In this document: positions 52,278-61,649 of the stretch, piece after piece
How the letters are laid out: each line of letters starts with the position of its first letter
Numbering within the stretch: the stretch's first letter is position 1
From: Runella aurantiaca
GTDB lineage: Bacteria > Bacteroidota > Bacteroidia > Cytophagales > Spirosomataceae
Direction of reading: 5' to 3'
DNA: 64,000 nt
Assembly: GCF_003339505.1 (NCBI RefSeq)
Contig: NZ_QPIW01000030.1
Coordinates: 18,000-81,999, forward strand
Position numbers and translations under genes: made by a program
Notes under the pieces: model-generated
What the model saw: the letters and a program-made list of their open reading frames with translations, nothing else
What the model was told of the DNA's origin: nothing
The model's database searches: none

Positions 52278-53096
52278 CTACTCAGTTGTTAAATCCTTAA
52301 TTTTTTCGGCAAAGTACGCTTTTTTTTCCGGTTTTTTCAACATTAGTTGTTCGTAGATTTCAATCGCCCGTTCAATTTTTCCTTGTCGCGCCATAATTTT
52401 GGCCATTCCTTCGCTGACAGCTCCGCTTGAAAAGTTCATATTACGTTTTTTGGCCAGGTCTTCCTGCTCTTGGTTGGACAAATCTTTGAAGTTGGCGCGG
52501 ATGGGACCCATGCGGGCTTCATTCTCAATAAAACTGTCAATAATCTGAATCTGACGCTGACGCTCCAACTCACGTTGGTCCGGTTGGCTTTCTTCCATCA
52601 CTGAACTCTCAATCTGTTCCAATTCGGTTTGTAGTGCGTTTTCGCGCAAGGTAGTATCGTCTATGGGTGGCAATTCGGGAAGACTTGGTTTTGGCTGCGG
52701 GGTTTCTGGCGCATCAAAAAAGGAAATTTTTGGCAATTCAGGCAATTTCCATTCCTGTTTGGAATACGAAGTGGCGGCAGGTTTCTGATAATCACCTGGC
52801 CAAATCAATACATTTTCAAACTGACGGCTGCGCAAATTGGGCGACCATTCAAATTCATTCTGGATTAATTTTCGTAACGTGTTGCGGCTGAGGGAATAGG
52901 CCGCTGCTTTTTGAATGCTCGCCTCGGCTTGCTCAGGATGATGAACGGCCATTGCTTTGGCGATTAATATATGCAACGACTGGCAGTAAGGATAAGTACC
53001 GGCGGCTTCCTGCAATTGCGAAATATCGCTTTCGGAAGTATCGTCGGGGTGAGCCGTCCAGTACGAAAAGGACTCTTTAACGTAACGATTATTCAT
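52278..53096 (-). CDS. TPR-like hypothetical protein of the secG-lptE cluster
   Basis: 272 residues, hydrophilic, no signal peptide. N-terminal half: SESDISQLQEAAGTYPYCQSLHILIAKAM in pieces, helical; a central proline- and glutamate-rich linker (PKPSLPELPPIDDT); and a C-terminal tetratricopeptide-like end (GMAKIMARQGKIERAIEIYEQLMLKKPEKKAYFAEK in pieces). TPR ends mediate protein interactions. It lies between lptE and secG, the arrangement usual in this phylum, which suggests a role in envelope transport. Confidence 0.72.
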   Translation of the reverse strand: MNNRYVKESFSYWTAHPDDTSESDISQLQEAAGTYPYCQSLHILIAKAMAVHHPEQAEASIQKAAAYSLSRNTLRKLIQNEFEWSPNLRSRQFENVLIWPGDYQKPAATSYSKQEWKLPELPKISFFDAPETPQPKPSLPELPPIDDTTLRENALQTELEQIESSVMEESQPDQRELERQRQIQIIDSFIENEARMGPIRANFKDLSNQEQEDLAKKRNMNFSSGAVSEGMAKIMARQGKIERAIEIYEQLMLKKPEKKAYFAEKIKDLTTE

Positions 53097-53221
53097 ACAA
53101 TGGGGTCAGTAATTCAATCCGTCGTCTGCCTTCTTTGTCGGAAGGAAAACGAACAACTATATTTTTTTAGGTAGCGAAGATACTACGATTCACAGACAAC
53201 AGGAACGATTTCTATAAAAAG

Positions 53222-53713
53222 TTACCAGTCGCCCGCCGACTTGTTGAAGATGTCCTGCACGAGTTGGTCCAAAATGAGGGGTACGAGCCTACTTTCTACT
53301 TGGTTAAGTGTCTGATTCTGGGGGAAGTCTTTAAAAAAGCTAAAGCTTTGGTCAAAGTTTTTTTCTTCGTCTTTATTGTTGGTAAACTTTACCTGTATCG
53401 TTATAGATAACCGGTTAAGTGCCGCCTGGTCGTTGGCCGTGGGCGCGGCAGGAATCACCTCATAGCCCGTAATTGTGCCTTCAAGCTGCATGTCACCGTT
53501 GGAAGGCAACAGCGCCAAACTGGTATTTCGCTGGTAATATTCCTTCATTTTTTCGTTGAACTGCAACGCCATGTTGGAAGGCCCACCCGCGGTTGCCATC
53601 GTGAAGTTGACCACCGTCACACTCTTAATATCGGGCGACAGCGACGTGCCGCTGAAAGAGTAAATCCCACAGGAATTCAGTAAGAATTGAGAAGCAAGAA
53701 GTGAGACCAGCAT
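53222..53713 (-). CDS. lptE: LptE-family lipopolysaccharide assembly lipoprotein
   Basis: 163 residues from the ATG at 53713. The longer frame (53848) overlaps the sigma-54 activator gene by over 90 bp, whereas from 53713 MLVSLLASQFLLNSC forms a clean lipoprotein signal with the lipidated Cys at residue 15. Then GIYSFSGTSLSPDIKSVTVVNF, the LptE opening strand in this phylum. It should work with LptD in placing lipopolysaccharide at the outer membrane. It starts 43 bp after the sigma-54 activator stop and is probably in one operon with it. Confidence 0.83.
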   Translation of the reverse strand: MLVSLLASQFLLNSCGIYSFSGTSLSPDIKSVTVVNFTMATAGGPSNMALQFNEKMKEYYQRNTSLALLPSNGDMQLEGTITGYEVIPAAPTANDQAALNRLSITIQVKFTNNKDEEKNFDQSFSFFKDFPQNQTLNQVESRLVPLILDQLVQDIFNKSAGDW

Positions 53714-53756
53714 AACATAACTTCTCACTCCCCACTTCACGCTTCCTGCTCCTTTA

Positions 53757-55091
53757 TTATTCTTCTTCAATATCATATTGCTTAATTTTTCGATACAGCG
53801 TTCTTTCCGAAATCCCGAGTGCCTGTGCTGCATATTTCCGTTTGCCATTACTCCGCTGTAAGGCTTTGATAATCATCTCTTTTTCTTTCTGCTCCAACGA
53901 CAGCGACTCGTCTTCGGCGGTTTCGTGGGCAATGTCTTCCACGTCGTCGTAGGGCGAAATCTGAATAATGTTTGGGGTAGTGCTCTGCGTTGGTTGGCTG
54001 CTGACCGTTGGCTGATGCTGACTATGGCTAGGCAACAGTTTGGTGTCAGAATGCGGCTTTGTGAATGCACTTTCTGCTTCAATGCCGTTAAACAGCCCAT
54101 CATGCTCTCGCAAAATATCACTACCGTAGGCTTCATTATTCAAGACCTTCAACACCAACTTTTTCAGGTCATTGACGTCGCGGCGCATGTCAAACAGGAT
54201 TTTGTATAACAACTCCCGTTCGTTGAAAGATTCGGGACCGTTGGCTCCCCCTGCGGCACCGCCCAACAACGTCATCGAACGCGTGGAAGAAGCGTAATTG
54301 GGCAGGTATTTCACCAAAACCGTTGGCGCAATCGGCACTTTATTTTCCGCTTCCAGAATTTGAATCTGCTCGGCAATATTTTTCAACTGACGAATGTTGC
54401 CCGGGAAGTTATAGCTTATCAACATATCTCGCGCTTCGGGCGTAAGGGTGATGGGCGTGATTCGATAGCGCTCGGCAAAATCGGTGGTAAATTTCCGAAA
54501 AAGCATGTCAATATCACTTCCCCGTTCGCGCAGTGGCGGCACCGCAATCGGTACTGTATTGAGGCGATAATACAAATCTTCCCGAAACTTGCCGCGCTGT
54601 ACGGCGTCGATGAGATTCACGTTGGTGGCCGCCACAACGCGCACATCCGTTTTCTGCACCTTGGAGGAGCCTACCCGAATAAATTCTTTGTTTTCCAACA
54701 CCCGCAAAAGCCGGGCCTGGGTTCCAATGGGCATCTCGGCGATTTCGTCCAAAAAGATGGTTCCACCGTTGGTGATTTCGAAGTAACCTTTGCGGTCTTC
54801 AATGGCGCCCGTAAAAGAACCTTTTACGTGCCCAAATAGCTCAGAATCAATGGTTCCTTCGGGAATAGCGCCGCAGTTGATGGCAATAAAAGGGCCGTGT
54901 TTGCGCGAACTTAGGTTATGAATAATCTTTGAGAACGATTCTTTACCACTACCGCTTTCGCCCGTAATGAGCACGGTCAAATCGGTGGCGGCTACCTGTA
55001 AGGCTATGTTGAGGGCATAGTTAAGCGCAGGAGCATTTCCGATTATCCCAAAGCGGTTTTTGATGGATTGTATTTCCGGATTTGAAAGCAT
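53757..55091 (-). CDS. Sigma-54-dependent Fis-family transcriptional activator
   Basis: 444 residues. AAA+ core: Walker A TGESGSGKE near residue 43, GSFTGA (the RpoN contact loop, with Ser instead of the first Ala) near 95, Walker B IFLDEIAEM, arginine finger region. Then a non-conserved linker of about 130 residues and a C-terminal Fis-type helix-turn-helix (KRKYAAQALGISERTLYRKI). No N-terminal receiver or GAF domain is present, so it is likely constitutively competent or controlled by partners. It precedes lptE and sits after miaB, the conserved order of this region. Confidence 0.88.
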   Translation of the reverse strand: MLSNPEIQSIKNRFGIIGNAPALNYALNIALQVAATDLTVLITGESGSGKESFSKIIHNLSSRKHGPFIAINCGAIPEGTIDSELFGHVKGSFTGAIEDRKGYFEITNGGTIFLDEIAEMPIGTQARLLRVLENKEFIRVGSSKVQKTDVRVVAATNVNLIDAVQRGKFREDLYYRLNTVPIAVPPLRERGSDIDMLFRKFTTDFAERYRITPITLTPEARDMLISYNFPGNIRQLKNIAEQIQILEAENKVPIAPTVLVKYLPNYASSTRSMTLLGGAAGGANGPESFNERELLYKILFDMRRDVNDLKKLVLKVLNNEAYGSDILREHDGLFNGIEAESAFTKPHSDTKLLPSHSQHQPTVSSQPTQSTTPNIIQISPYDDVEDIAHETAEDESLSLEQKEKEMIIKALQRSNGKRKYAAQALGISERTLYRKIKQYDIEEE

Positions 55092-55220
55092 TTATAACAT
55101 CTACAATGTACCGTTGCTGATTTTTGATGGCTAAAAACCAACGATTGAGCAACGGTACGTTAGAAAATTTTTAGTAAGAACTCTGGTCACTAACCGGATA
55201 TGTATCCATTTCAACCAACC

Positions 55221-56681
55221 TTAGGCGGGAACCGCTTCTACCGCTTTCCCTATCAAGGTAGCGGAGGAGCATTCGGTCACCAACACGTACACATAATCCC
55301 CTTTTTTATAGTGTTCCCTTGGGAAAATCACTACTTTATTCTGGTCGTTTCGTCCACACAAATCCGCATCGGAGCGCTTAGAAGGCCCTTCAACCAATAC
55401 TTTTTGGATTTTTCCCAAGGCCATTTCATTGCGCTCACTTGAATGTTGGCGCTGCACGGCAATGACCTCCTGTAAACGTCGCTTTTTGACTTCTTCTGGA
55501 ACGTCATCTTTGAGTTTTTTGGCCGCTGGCGTGCCCGGGCGCTCCGAATACGCAAACATGTACGCATAATCGTATTTTACGTATTCCATCAACGACAACG
55601 TATCTTGGTGTTCTTCCTCCGTTTCGGTGCAGAAACCCGTAATCATGTCGGTTGAAATACCGCAGTCTTCGCCCAAAATCTCCCGTATGCGGTCAATCTT
55701 TTGGATGTACCATTCGCGGTCGTAGGTACGATTCATGACCTTCAACACGCGACTGTTGCCACTTTGGGCGGGAAAATGGATGTAATTACAAATATTTTCG
55801 TACTTTTTCATGGTCCAAAGTACATCATCGGTGATGTCTTTGGGGTGTGATGTACTAAACCGAACCCGCAAATCAGGGTGAATCAAGGCCACCATTTCCA
55901 ACAACTGCGCGAAGTTAACAGCCTGTGAAGTTTCGGCACTTTTTTCGGTCTCGTTTTTCCACTTATAACTATCCACGTTCTGTCCGAGCAGGGTCACTTC
56001 TTTGTAACCATCGGCAAAAAGCAAACGCGCTTCTTCCACAACGCTATACGGGTCGCGGCTGCGCTCGCGGCCGCGGGTGTATGGAACCACGCAAAAACTG
56101 CACATATTGTCACAACCGCGCATGATGCTGATATAGGCCGTAATCCCGTTGGAATTCAGGCGAATCGGCGAAATATCGGCGTAGGTTTCTTCCCTCGAAA
56201 GAAACACATTAACGGCTTTTTGACCCGTTTCGGCTTCTTCCACCAAGCGCGGCAAATCGCGGTACGAATCAGGGCCCGCCACGATGTCCACCATTTTTTC
56301 TTCGTCCAACAGCTTGGTTTTCAGTCGCTCCGCCATGCACCCCAACACTCCGATGATGAGTCCTGGGCGTTTTTTCTTCAAATTATTGAGGTATTGAAGC
56401 CGATTCCGGACTTTTTGTTCGGCGTTGTCACGAATGGCGCAGGTATTCAGAAAAATAACGTCGGCGTTATCTTCCGAAGATGTAGTCGCAAAATCCGCAT
56501 TCCGCATTACGGCCGCCACGATTTCACTGTCCGAAAAGTTCATCTGACAGCCATAGCTTTCGATGAACAGTCTCTTTTTATCAACGGTCAATTCCTCCTC
56601 GCTTACTTTGACCAGTTCACACGCCTCTTTATCGGCTTCCGAAAGTATTTTTAATGTTGATGTAATCATTTTGTCAATCAA
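55221..56681 (-). CDS. miaB: tRNA-2-methylthio-N6-dimethylallyladenosine synthase
   Basis: 486 residues (an alternative start at 56669). MTTase domain: [17 protein letters not shown] (Cys45), [19 protein letters not shown], together giving the three auxiliary-cluster cysteines. Radical-SAM domain: [20 protein letters not shown] with the CxxxCxxC cluster. C-terminal TRAM domain. It thiomethylates i6A37 in tRNAs reading UNN codons, using two [4Fe-4S] clusters and SAM. Upstream of the sigma-54 activator on the same strand, 129 bp apart. Confidence 0.94.
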   Translation of the reverse strand: MIDKMITSTLKILSEADKEACELVKVSEEELTVDKKRLFIESYGCQMNFSDSEIVAAVMRNADFATTSSEDNADVIFLNTCAIRDNAEQKVRNRLQYLNNLKKKRPGLIIGVLGCMAERLKTKLLDEEKMVDIVAGPDSYRDLPRLVEEAETGQKAVNVFLSREETYADISPIRLNSNGITAYISIMRGCDNMCSFCVVPYTRGRERSRDPYSVVEEARLLFADGYKEVTLLGQNVDSYKWKNETEKSAETSQAVNFAQLLEMVALIHPDLRVRFSTSHPKDITDDVLWTMKKYENICNYIHFPAQSGNSRVLKVMNRTYDREWYIQKIDRIREILGEDCGISTDMITGFCTETEEEHQDTLSLMEYVKYDYAYMFAYSERPGTPAAKKLKDDVPEEVKKRRLQEVIAVQRQHSSERNEMALGKIQKVLVEGPSKRSDADLCGRNDQNKVVIFPREHYKKGDYVYVLVTECSSATLIGKAVEAVPA

Positions 56682-56762
56682 TGGTCGTTAGTTCATAAAG
56701 TCATCGGTATTTTTACCTAACCCTACGAATGGGTGCAAAGTTACAAAGATTCCGCGAAAACG

Positions 56763-56880
56763 CTGACAAAGTGTCAGGTTTTAACATATTTTAGTACAAC
56801 GTCGGCGAGGTTCGGGAACAACAACGTCGGAACAACGTCGGCGAGGTTTTGAACGGGAACGCCCAGTTCTCGCCGACGTT
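56763..56880. repeat. AACGTCGGCGAGGTT repeat cluster with a CTGACA palindrome
   Basis: AACGTCGGCGAGGTT occurs at 56798-56812 and 56834-56848, a truncated copy AACGTCGG at 56823-56830, and the inverse CTCGCCGACGTT at 56869-56880, so direct and inverted copies can form a large hairpin. Just upstream CTGACA-AAG-TGTCAG (56763-56777) is a separate palindrome. No protein-like frame. The element sits between miaB and a TPR gene. Confidence 0.7.
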
Positions 56881-56890
56881 CAGACGTTAT

Positions 56891-57217
56891 TCAGGACAAG
56901 TACTCGTCCTGAAAGCCGCGATACGCCCGTTGGAGTTCTTGGTAGGTTTTGGTATTTTGCTGACTCAACGCCAATTGCATCCCTTTTTGGTAGAGTTGTT
57001 CAGCCAAATCCAATTGCTCCAACTCCGCAAACAAAGCCGCCGCGTGGTAGTATGTGGGCAAATAGTCGGGATGTTGCTCCAATAATAATTGGAAATATTC
57101 CGCCGCTTTGGTCACATCAGTTTGTTGATATTCCATTGCAAGAGCATACGCGTTGAAGGGGTCGTTGGAATCCTCCTCAAAAAATTGCAGCAAAAAGGCG
57201 AGACGAGTGTTATTCAT
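56891..57217 (-). CDS. Small tetratricopeptide-repeat protein
   Basis: 108 residues, nearly all TPR: DPFNAYALAMEYQQTDVTKAAEYFQLLLEQHPDYLPTYYHAAALFAEL in pieces, and EQLYQKGMQLALSQQNTKTYQELQRAY. Two or three helix pairs, cytoplasmic, presumably an interaction scaffold. It stands alone between the repeat cluster and the divergent etfB gene. Confidence 0.82.
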   Translation of the reverse strand: MNNTRLAFLLQFFEEDSNDPFNAYALAMEYQQTDVTKAAEYFQLLLEQHPDYLPTYYHAAALFAELEQLDLAEQLYQKGMQLALSQQNTKTYQELQRAYRGFQDEYLS

Positions 57218-57321
57218 AAAAAATTATTATGCAAGCATACTATTTTTAAAAACCTTGCTTTATATTCGCACCAACAAAGTAAATCTCCTAAAAGTTATAT
57301 TTCAAACATTAAGATAAGCAC

Positions 57322-58059
57322 ATGAAAATTTTAGTTTGTATAACGAACGTACCTGATACAACGGCCAAAATTAGTTTTACGGACAACAACACCAAACTTA
57401 ATAAAGCGGGCGTGCAGTACATCATCGGGCCCTACGATGACTATGCCTTGGCCCGGGCGGTGGAGCTAAAAGAGCAGCAGGGAGGCAGCATTACGGTATT
57501 GAACGTGGGGGAAGCCGAAAGCGACCCTCAAATCCGTAAAGCCTTAGCCATCGGTGCCGATGATGCCGTACGCGTCAACGCCGAGCCGACCGATTCGTAT
57601 TTTACCGCTACCCAAATTGCCGCCATTGCCAAAGAAGGCGGTTATGATTTAATCTTGATGGGCCGTGAATCCATTGATTTCAACAGCGGCGTAGTCCACG
57701 GATTGGTGGGCGAAATGCTCGGTATCCCATCGTTTTCGCCCGTGATGAAGCTAGATATTGAAGGCGCTACCGCCAAATTTGCGCGGGAGATTGAAGGCGG
57801 AAAAGAATTTTTAGAAGCTCCCCTACCGTTGGTTTTAGGATGTCAGGAGCCCATTGCTGAATGGAAAATCCCAAACATGCGCGGCATTATGACGGCCCGT
57901 ACCAAACCCCTCAAAGTGGTAGAACCCGTAGCCGTAGGAGACATGGCCACCCTTGACCAATACACCCTGCCCGCCCCCAAAGGTGCCTGCAAGATGATTC
58001 CTGCCGACCAGGCCGAAACCCTTATTTCACTCCTAAAAACGGAGGCAAAAGTGCTGTAA
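57322..58059 (+). CDS. etfB: Electron transfer flavoprotein subunit beta
   Basis: 245 residues. The start KILVCITNVPDTTAKI is the family opening; then YDDYALARAVELKEQ, ITVLNVGEAESDPQIRKALAIGADDAVRV in pieces, and the ETF-beta signature GCQEPIAEWKIPNMRGIMTARTKP. With EtfA it forms a heterodimer carrying FAD and AMP that passes electrons from acyl-CoA and other dehydrogenases to the quinone pool. It precedes etfA with a 91-bp gap that contains a perfect inverted repeat. Confidence 0.93.
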   Translation: MKILVCITNVPDTTAKISFTDNNTKLNKAGVQYIIGPYDDYALARAVELKEQQGGSITVLNVGEAESDPQIRKALAIGADDAVRVNAEPTDSYFTATQIAAIAKEGGYDLILMGRESIDFNSGVVHGLVGEMLGIPSFSPVMKLDIEGATAKFAREIEGGKEFLEAPLPLVLGCQEPIAEWKIPNMRGIMTARTKPLKVVEPVAVGDMATLDQYTLPAPKGACKMIPADQAETLISLLKTEAKVL

Positions 58060-58067
58060 TCATTGAG

Positions 58068-58118
58068 CATTTAACAATTAACATTGAGGAATACTAATTG
58101 AATGTTAATTGTTAAATG
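58068..58118. repeat. Perfect 18-bp inverted repeat between etfB and etfA
   Basis: CATTTAACAATTAACATT (58068-58085) and AATGTTAATTGTTAAATG (58101-58118) are exact reverse complements with a 15-nt loop. The second arm is followed by a partial copy GTTAAATGTCAAA. It is inside an operon, 9 bp after the etfB stop, with no T-run for termination. Confidence 0.8.
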
Positions 58119-58150
58119 ATTACTGTTAAATGTCAAACCTTCACTGCTAA

Positions 58151-59125
58151 ATGTCAAAAGAAATGGTCTTAATATTTGTTGAATTAGATAACGGAAGCAT
58201 CAAAAAAACATCCCTCGAAGCCGTGGCGTACGGAGCAGCAGTCGCCAAAGCAACGGGAACTACCGCTACCGCCTTGGCCATCGGCACGGCCGATGCCGCT
58301 GAATTAGCCAAAGCGGGTACGTATGGAGCCACCAAAGTATTGCACGCCAATGCCGCCGAACTGGCCAATGAAAACGCCATGGCCTACGCCTCAGTGCTGG
58401 CCGCCGCCGTAAAAAATGAAAACGCCGAAGTGGTTATTTTGCCCAAATCGGGGCTTTGCGATGCCATGGGTGCCCGCGCCGCCGCCAAACTGGGCGCAAG
58501 CATTGTTTCGGGCGTGACGGAATTGCCCGATGTATCAAATGGCTTCAAAGTAACCCGCAGCATATATACGGGCAAAGCCTTTGCCACCGTAGACGTCAAA
58601 GGGACCGTTAAGATTTTAGGAATCAAGAAAAACGCCATTGAAGCCGTAGAAGGAACGGGAAGCGCAACGGTAGAAGCATTCACGCCTGCCCTCAACAACG
58701 GCGACTTTGTGGCCAAAGTAACGGGTCAGGAGAAAGCCAGCGGTGAATTGTCGTTGACCGAAGCCGACATTATTGTGTCGGGAGGGCGCGGCATGAAAGG
58801 CCCCGACAACTGGCAGCCTTTGTTAGATTTAGCGAGTGCTTTGGGAGCCGCAACGGGCTGTTCTAAGCCCGTTTCTGACCTCGATTGGCGTCCTCACCAT
58901 GAGCACATTGGACAGACAGGCATCAAAGTAGCTCCAAATCTGTACATTGCCTGCGGTATTTCGGGAGCGATTCAGCACTTGGCGGGGGTAAACTCGTCTA
59001 AGGTAATCGTAGCTATCAACAAAGACCCCGAAGCACCTTTCTTCAAAGCGGCCGATTACGGCATTGTAGGGGATGTTTTTGACATTTTACCACGATTGAC
59101 AAAAGCCGTAAAAGACGCGAAATAG
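58151..59125 (+). CDS. etfA: Electron transfer flavoprotein subunit alpha
   Basis: 324 residues. N-terminal ETF domain (VLIFVELDNGSIKKTSLEA) and C-terminal FAD domain with IVSGGRGMKGPDNW, GCSKPVSDLDWRPHHEHIGQ (pieces) and the signature GQTGIKVAPNLYIACGISGAIQH (pieces), where relatives bind FAD. It is the FAD-carrying partner of EtfB encoded upstream. Co-transcribed with etfB, unless the inverted repeat between them attenuates expression. Confidence 0.94.
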   Translation: MSKEMVLIFVELDNGSIKKTSLEAVAYGAAVAKATGTTATALAIGTADAAELAKAGTYGATKVLHANAAELANENAMAYASVLAAAVKNENAEVVILPKSGLCDAMGARAAAKLGASIVSGVTELPDVSNGFKVTRSIYTGKAFATVDVKGTVKILGIKKNAIEAVEGTGSATVEAFTPALNNGDFVAKVTGQEKASGELSLTEADIIVSGGRGMKGPDNWQPLLDLASALGAATGCSKPVSDLDWRPHHEHIGQTGIKVAPNLYIACGISGAIQHLAGVNSSKVIVAINKDPEAPFFKAADYGIVGDVFDILPRLTKAVKDAK

Positions 59126-59190
59126 GGCATTTAATTGCCTTTTTAGAACAAAGTTTTAGCTACGGGAACACCAGAAGTACTTTCAAACGT

Positions 59191-59249
59191 TAATAAACCT
59201 GCGGAGAACGGAAAAACTTTCCATTTTCACCGCAGGTTTATTATTTTTG
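59191..59249 (+). terminator. Terminator of the etf operon
   Basis: TAATAAACCTGCGG (59191-59204) and CCGCAGGTTTATTA (59230-59243) form a perfect 14-bp stem with a 25-nt loop, followed by TTTTTG. The end of the hairpin plus TATTTTTG (59242-59249) also resembles a TAnnTTTG -7 element for the next gene. Confidence 0.72.
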
Positions 59250-59340
59250 CATCCTCTTTGAAAGAAGAGTCGTTGTTTGTCCCCTTCATTTTTAAGATGA
59301 GAAACCACAGACAACCAATAAAAGATAACTTAACAAAGTA

Positions 59341-59937
59341 GTGGAAAAAATAAAATTGGAAATTTTGGGGCTCTCACCGAGTCAGTCACAAGCAGGTTCG
59401 TTTGCCCTAGTGCTTGGCGAAGAGTACGGCAATCGCCGCTTACCCATCATCATTGGAATGTTTGAAGCACAGGCCATTGCGATTGAGATTGAAAAAATTC
59501 AGCCCAACCGCCCCATGACCCACGATCTCTTCAAGTCATTTGCCAAGGCGTTTAATTATACCGTCAACGAAATTATCATTTCTGATTTGCGCGAAGGTAT
59601 CTTTTTTGCCCGGGTTCATTGCTCAAGTTCCGATGGGCTGAGAGAAACCATCGTGGATGCTCGTCCATCTGACGCTATTGCCATTGCGCTCCGTTTCAGC
59701 GTCCCGATTTACACTTATGAAACCATCCTTTCGGAAGCAGGGATTGTTTCGGGGTCACAATCAGAACCCGACGATGCCATTGAAGAAATAGTGCAACAAT
59801 CGAAACCCCGCTCCTTGAGCGAGCAAATCAAAAATATGAGTCTCGATGAACTCCACCGCATTTTGGACGAATCGCTTAACAACGAAGAATACGAAAAAGC
59901 GGCAAAGATTCGGGATGAGATTGCACGCAGAAATTAG
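59341..59937 (+). CDS. Bifunctional nuclease (BFN/DUF151) family protein
   Basis: 198 residues from a GTG at 59341, which is where the family begins (KIKLEILGLSPSQSQAGSFALVLGEE in pieces). BFN core: RRLPIIIGMFEAQAIAIEIE, RPMTHDLFKSF, DARPSDAIAIALRF (conserved R-P-S-D). The C-terminus SLSEQIKNMSLDELHRILDE, NNEEYEKAAKIRDEIARR is a UvrB/C-like helical hairpin. BFN proteins have reported RNase/DNase activity in plants and are common after ETF genes in Bacteroidota. Confidence 0.87.
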   Translation: MEKIKLEILGLSPSQSQAGSFALVLGEEYGNRRLPIIIGMFEAQAIAIEIEKIQPNRPMTHDLFKSFAKAFNYTVNEIIISDLREGIFFARVHCSSSDGLRETIVDARPSDAIAIALRFSVPIYTYETILSEAGIVSGSQSEPDDAIEEIVQQSKPRSLSEQIKNMSLDELHRILDESLNNEEYEKAAKIRDEIARRN

Positions 59938-59960
59938 TCTGTCTGAATACTATTGACCCC

Positions 59961-60003
59961 TTAAATCAAAAGCCCCGACTCATCATCGGGGCTTTTGATT
60001 TAA
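59961..60003. terminator. Bidirectional terminator after the BFN gene
   Basis: TTAAATCAAAAGCCCCGA (59961-59978) is an 18-bp perfect complement of TCGGGGCTTTTGATTTAA (59986-60003), with T-runs on both strands. It serves the + gene ending at 59937 and the - gene ending at 60019. Confidence 0.88.
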
Positions 60004-60018
60004 GGCAGTTTAAGAAAA

Positions 60019-60897
60019 CTATTTTTTCTTCTTAATTGACTTCAACGCTTCTGGAACTGGCACTTTTGACAGATACTCAGTAGCGCCTTTTTCAATGGCA
60101 TCTTTGAAGAATGGGAAAGCGGCGTCGTTGCTTGACTGACCTAGCTCAAGGGCTTTTTTGGCCAATGGCGCGGCTTCGGCAAAGTTGCCTAGTTTGGCCA
60201 AGATTTGCGCTTTTGTCCACAGGTTGCGGAAAGTCTCTTTGTAGGCCACGGCCTGATTAATCATCGAAAGCGCTTTTTGCATATTGAGCCCTTTTCCTAA
60301 CAAATAAGTTGCTCCCGCGTTCATGTTGTTTGCGCTTGCTTCGGCCGCTTTGTCAATCGCCGTTTCTACCATTTTAGTCGTACTTACCGACAGTTTAGGA
60401 CTTACTTTTACGTTGGCCCACGTGAGGTCAAGGGCGGCGGTTGAATCCGTAATGTCCGAAAAACTTATCATGAATGTTTCGGTCATGGGTGCCTGAGTGG
60501 GCTTTACGCTTACGCGTACCACGTCGTCGGCTTGCTTGTATTGCTCAGGAGCCGTAGCCGCTGATTTGTTGATGATGACCGTCCATGCATCAGCGTTGGG
60601 AATGCTGTACAGAAAATACTTACCAGCAGGAACATTTTGTCCTTCCAACATCACATCCGTCGAAAATTCAATGGCGGTGGCTTGGTTGGCACCCGTCCGC
60701 CAAAACTGACCGTAAGGAATCAATTTACCAAAAATTTCGCGTCCTTTCATACTTGGGCGTGAGTATTTTACGGTAATATCAGTAACACCAACGGTCTGCA
60801 TAACGGTAGCCGCCGAGCTGGGTTGAGGGGTACGAATTTGAGCAAATGCGCTTAGGCTTCCAAAAATTAGGGCTGTCAGCACGAATGATTTCATCAT
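60019..60897 (-). CDS. DUF2911 domain-containing exported protein
   Basis: 292 residues with a signal peptide (SFVLTALIFGSLSAFAQ). DUF2911 region: VTDITVKYSRPSMKGREIFG, LIPYGQFWRTGANQATAIEFS in pieces, VPAGKYFLYSIPNADAWTVIINK. The C-terminal 120 residues are TPR-like (YLLGKGLNMQKALSMINQAVAYKETFRNLWTKAQILAKLGNFAEA in pieces). Role unknown; it probably works in the periplasm. Shares a bidirectional terminator with the BFN gene. Confidence 0.85.
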   Translation of the reverse strand: MMKSFVLTALIFGSLSAFAQIRTPQPSSAATVMQTVGVTDITVKYSRPSMKGREIFGKLIPYGQFWRTGANQATAIEFSTDVMLEGQNVPAGKYFLYSIPNADAWTVIINKSAATAPEQYKQADDVVRVSVKPTQAPMTETFMISFSDITDSTAALDLTWANVKVSPKLSVSTTKMVETAIDKAAEASANNMNAGATYLLGKGLNMQKALSMINQAVAYKETFRNLWTKAQILAKLGNFAEAAPLAKKALELGQSSNDAAFPFFKDAIEKGATEYLSKVPVPEALKSIKKKK

Positions 60898-61012
60898 GAT
60901 TTTTAGCAGTTTTGTAAATACATTAGTAGACTTTCGACCGCGAAGATATAGAAAAGTAACAATACCCCCTCAATCCTATCTATTATTAAGATTCATTCAT
61001 TAACCAAACAAT

Positions 61013-61576
61013 ATGAAACGTACTGCCCTCCTGACGCTGCTCCGCCAACACGCTCCTTTTGACGATGAAGAACAAAAAATGTGGCTTGATACCCTGCAAT
61101 TTGTGGAACAAAACCCCGATTGTTTTGAAAGATGGCTACAAATTGGACACGTTACGGGCTCGGCCTGGATTGTAGACGAAACCAAAACCTCGGCCCTATT
61201 AATGCACCACCGTAAACTCGATAAATGGTTTCAACCAGGAGGACACGCCGACGGAGAATCGAATATTCTGAAGGTTGCATTAAAGGAAGCACAAGAAGAA
61301 ACTGGGCTGGGAGACATCACCGTATTAAACACTCAGATTTTTGACGTAGATGTGCATCTCATTCCGGCCAACGCCAAAGACCCCGCCCATTACCATTATG
61401 ACATTCGGTTTTTATTCCAATCCGACAGCCAGAAACTACTCCTCATCAACAACGAATCGAAGGATTTGGCTTGGGTTAAGTTGCCCGATATTCAACGCTA
61501 TAATGATTCTGATTCCATCCTGAGAATGGTCAGAAAAATGGCAAAAATGCAAGATTTTCTAAAAAAAGATAGTTAG
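61013..61576 (+). CDS. NUDIX hydrolase
   Basis: 187 residues. Nudix box from about residue 76: QPGGHADGESNILKVALKEA followed by QEETGL. The Gx5Ex7REUxEExGU pattern is present, but the first Glu position is occupied by Ser (GESN), and Lys replaces Arg before the second Glu. Relatives hydrolyse nucleoside diphosphates linked to another group. Substrate not predictable. It is a single gene, divergent from the DUF2911 gene. Confidence 0.85.
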   Translation: MKRTALLTLLRQHAPFDDEEQKMWLDTLQFVEQNPDCFERWLQIGHVTGSAWIVDETKTSALLMHHRKLDKWFQPGGHADGESNILKVALKEAQEETGLGDITVLNTQIFDVDVHLIPANAKDPAHYHYDIRFLFQSDSQKLLLINNESKDLAWVKLPDIQRYNDSDSILRMVRKMAKMQDFLKKDS

Positions 61577-61649
61577 ATATACTTAGTTTTTTTACTTTAG
61601 TAGCTGTATTCCAATAGTATTTGTATTCCATTAATCGATAAAAAACATC

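Noticed and set aside
56798..56880. Possible CRISPR array
   Set aside because: Copies are in both orientations, partly truncated, irregularly spaced, and there are no cas genes.
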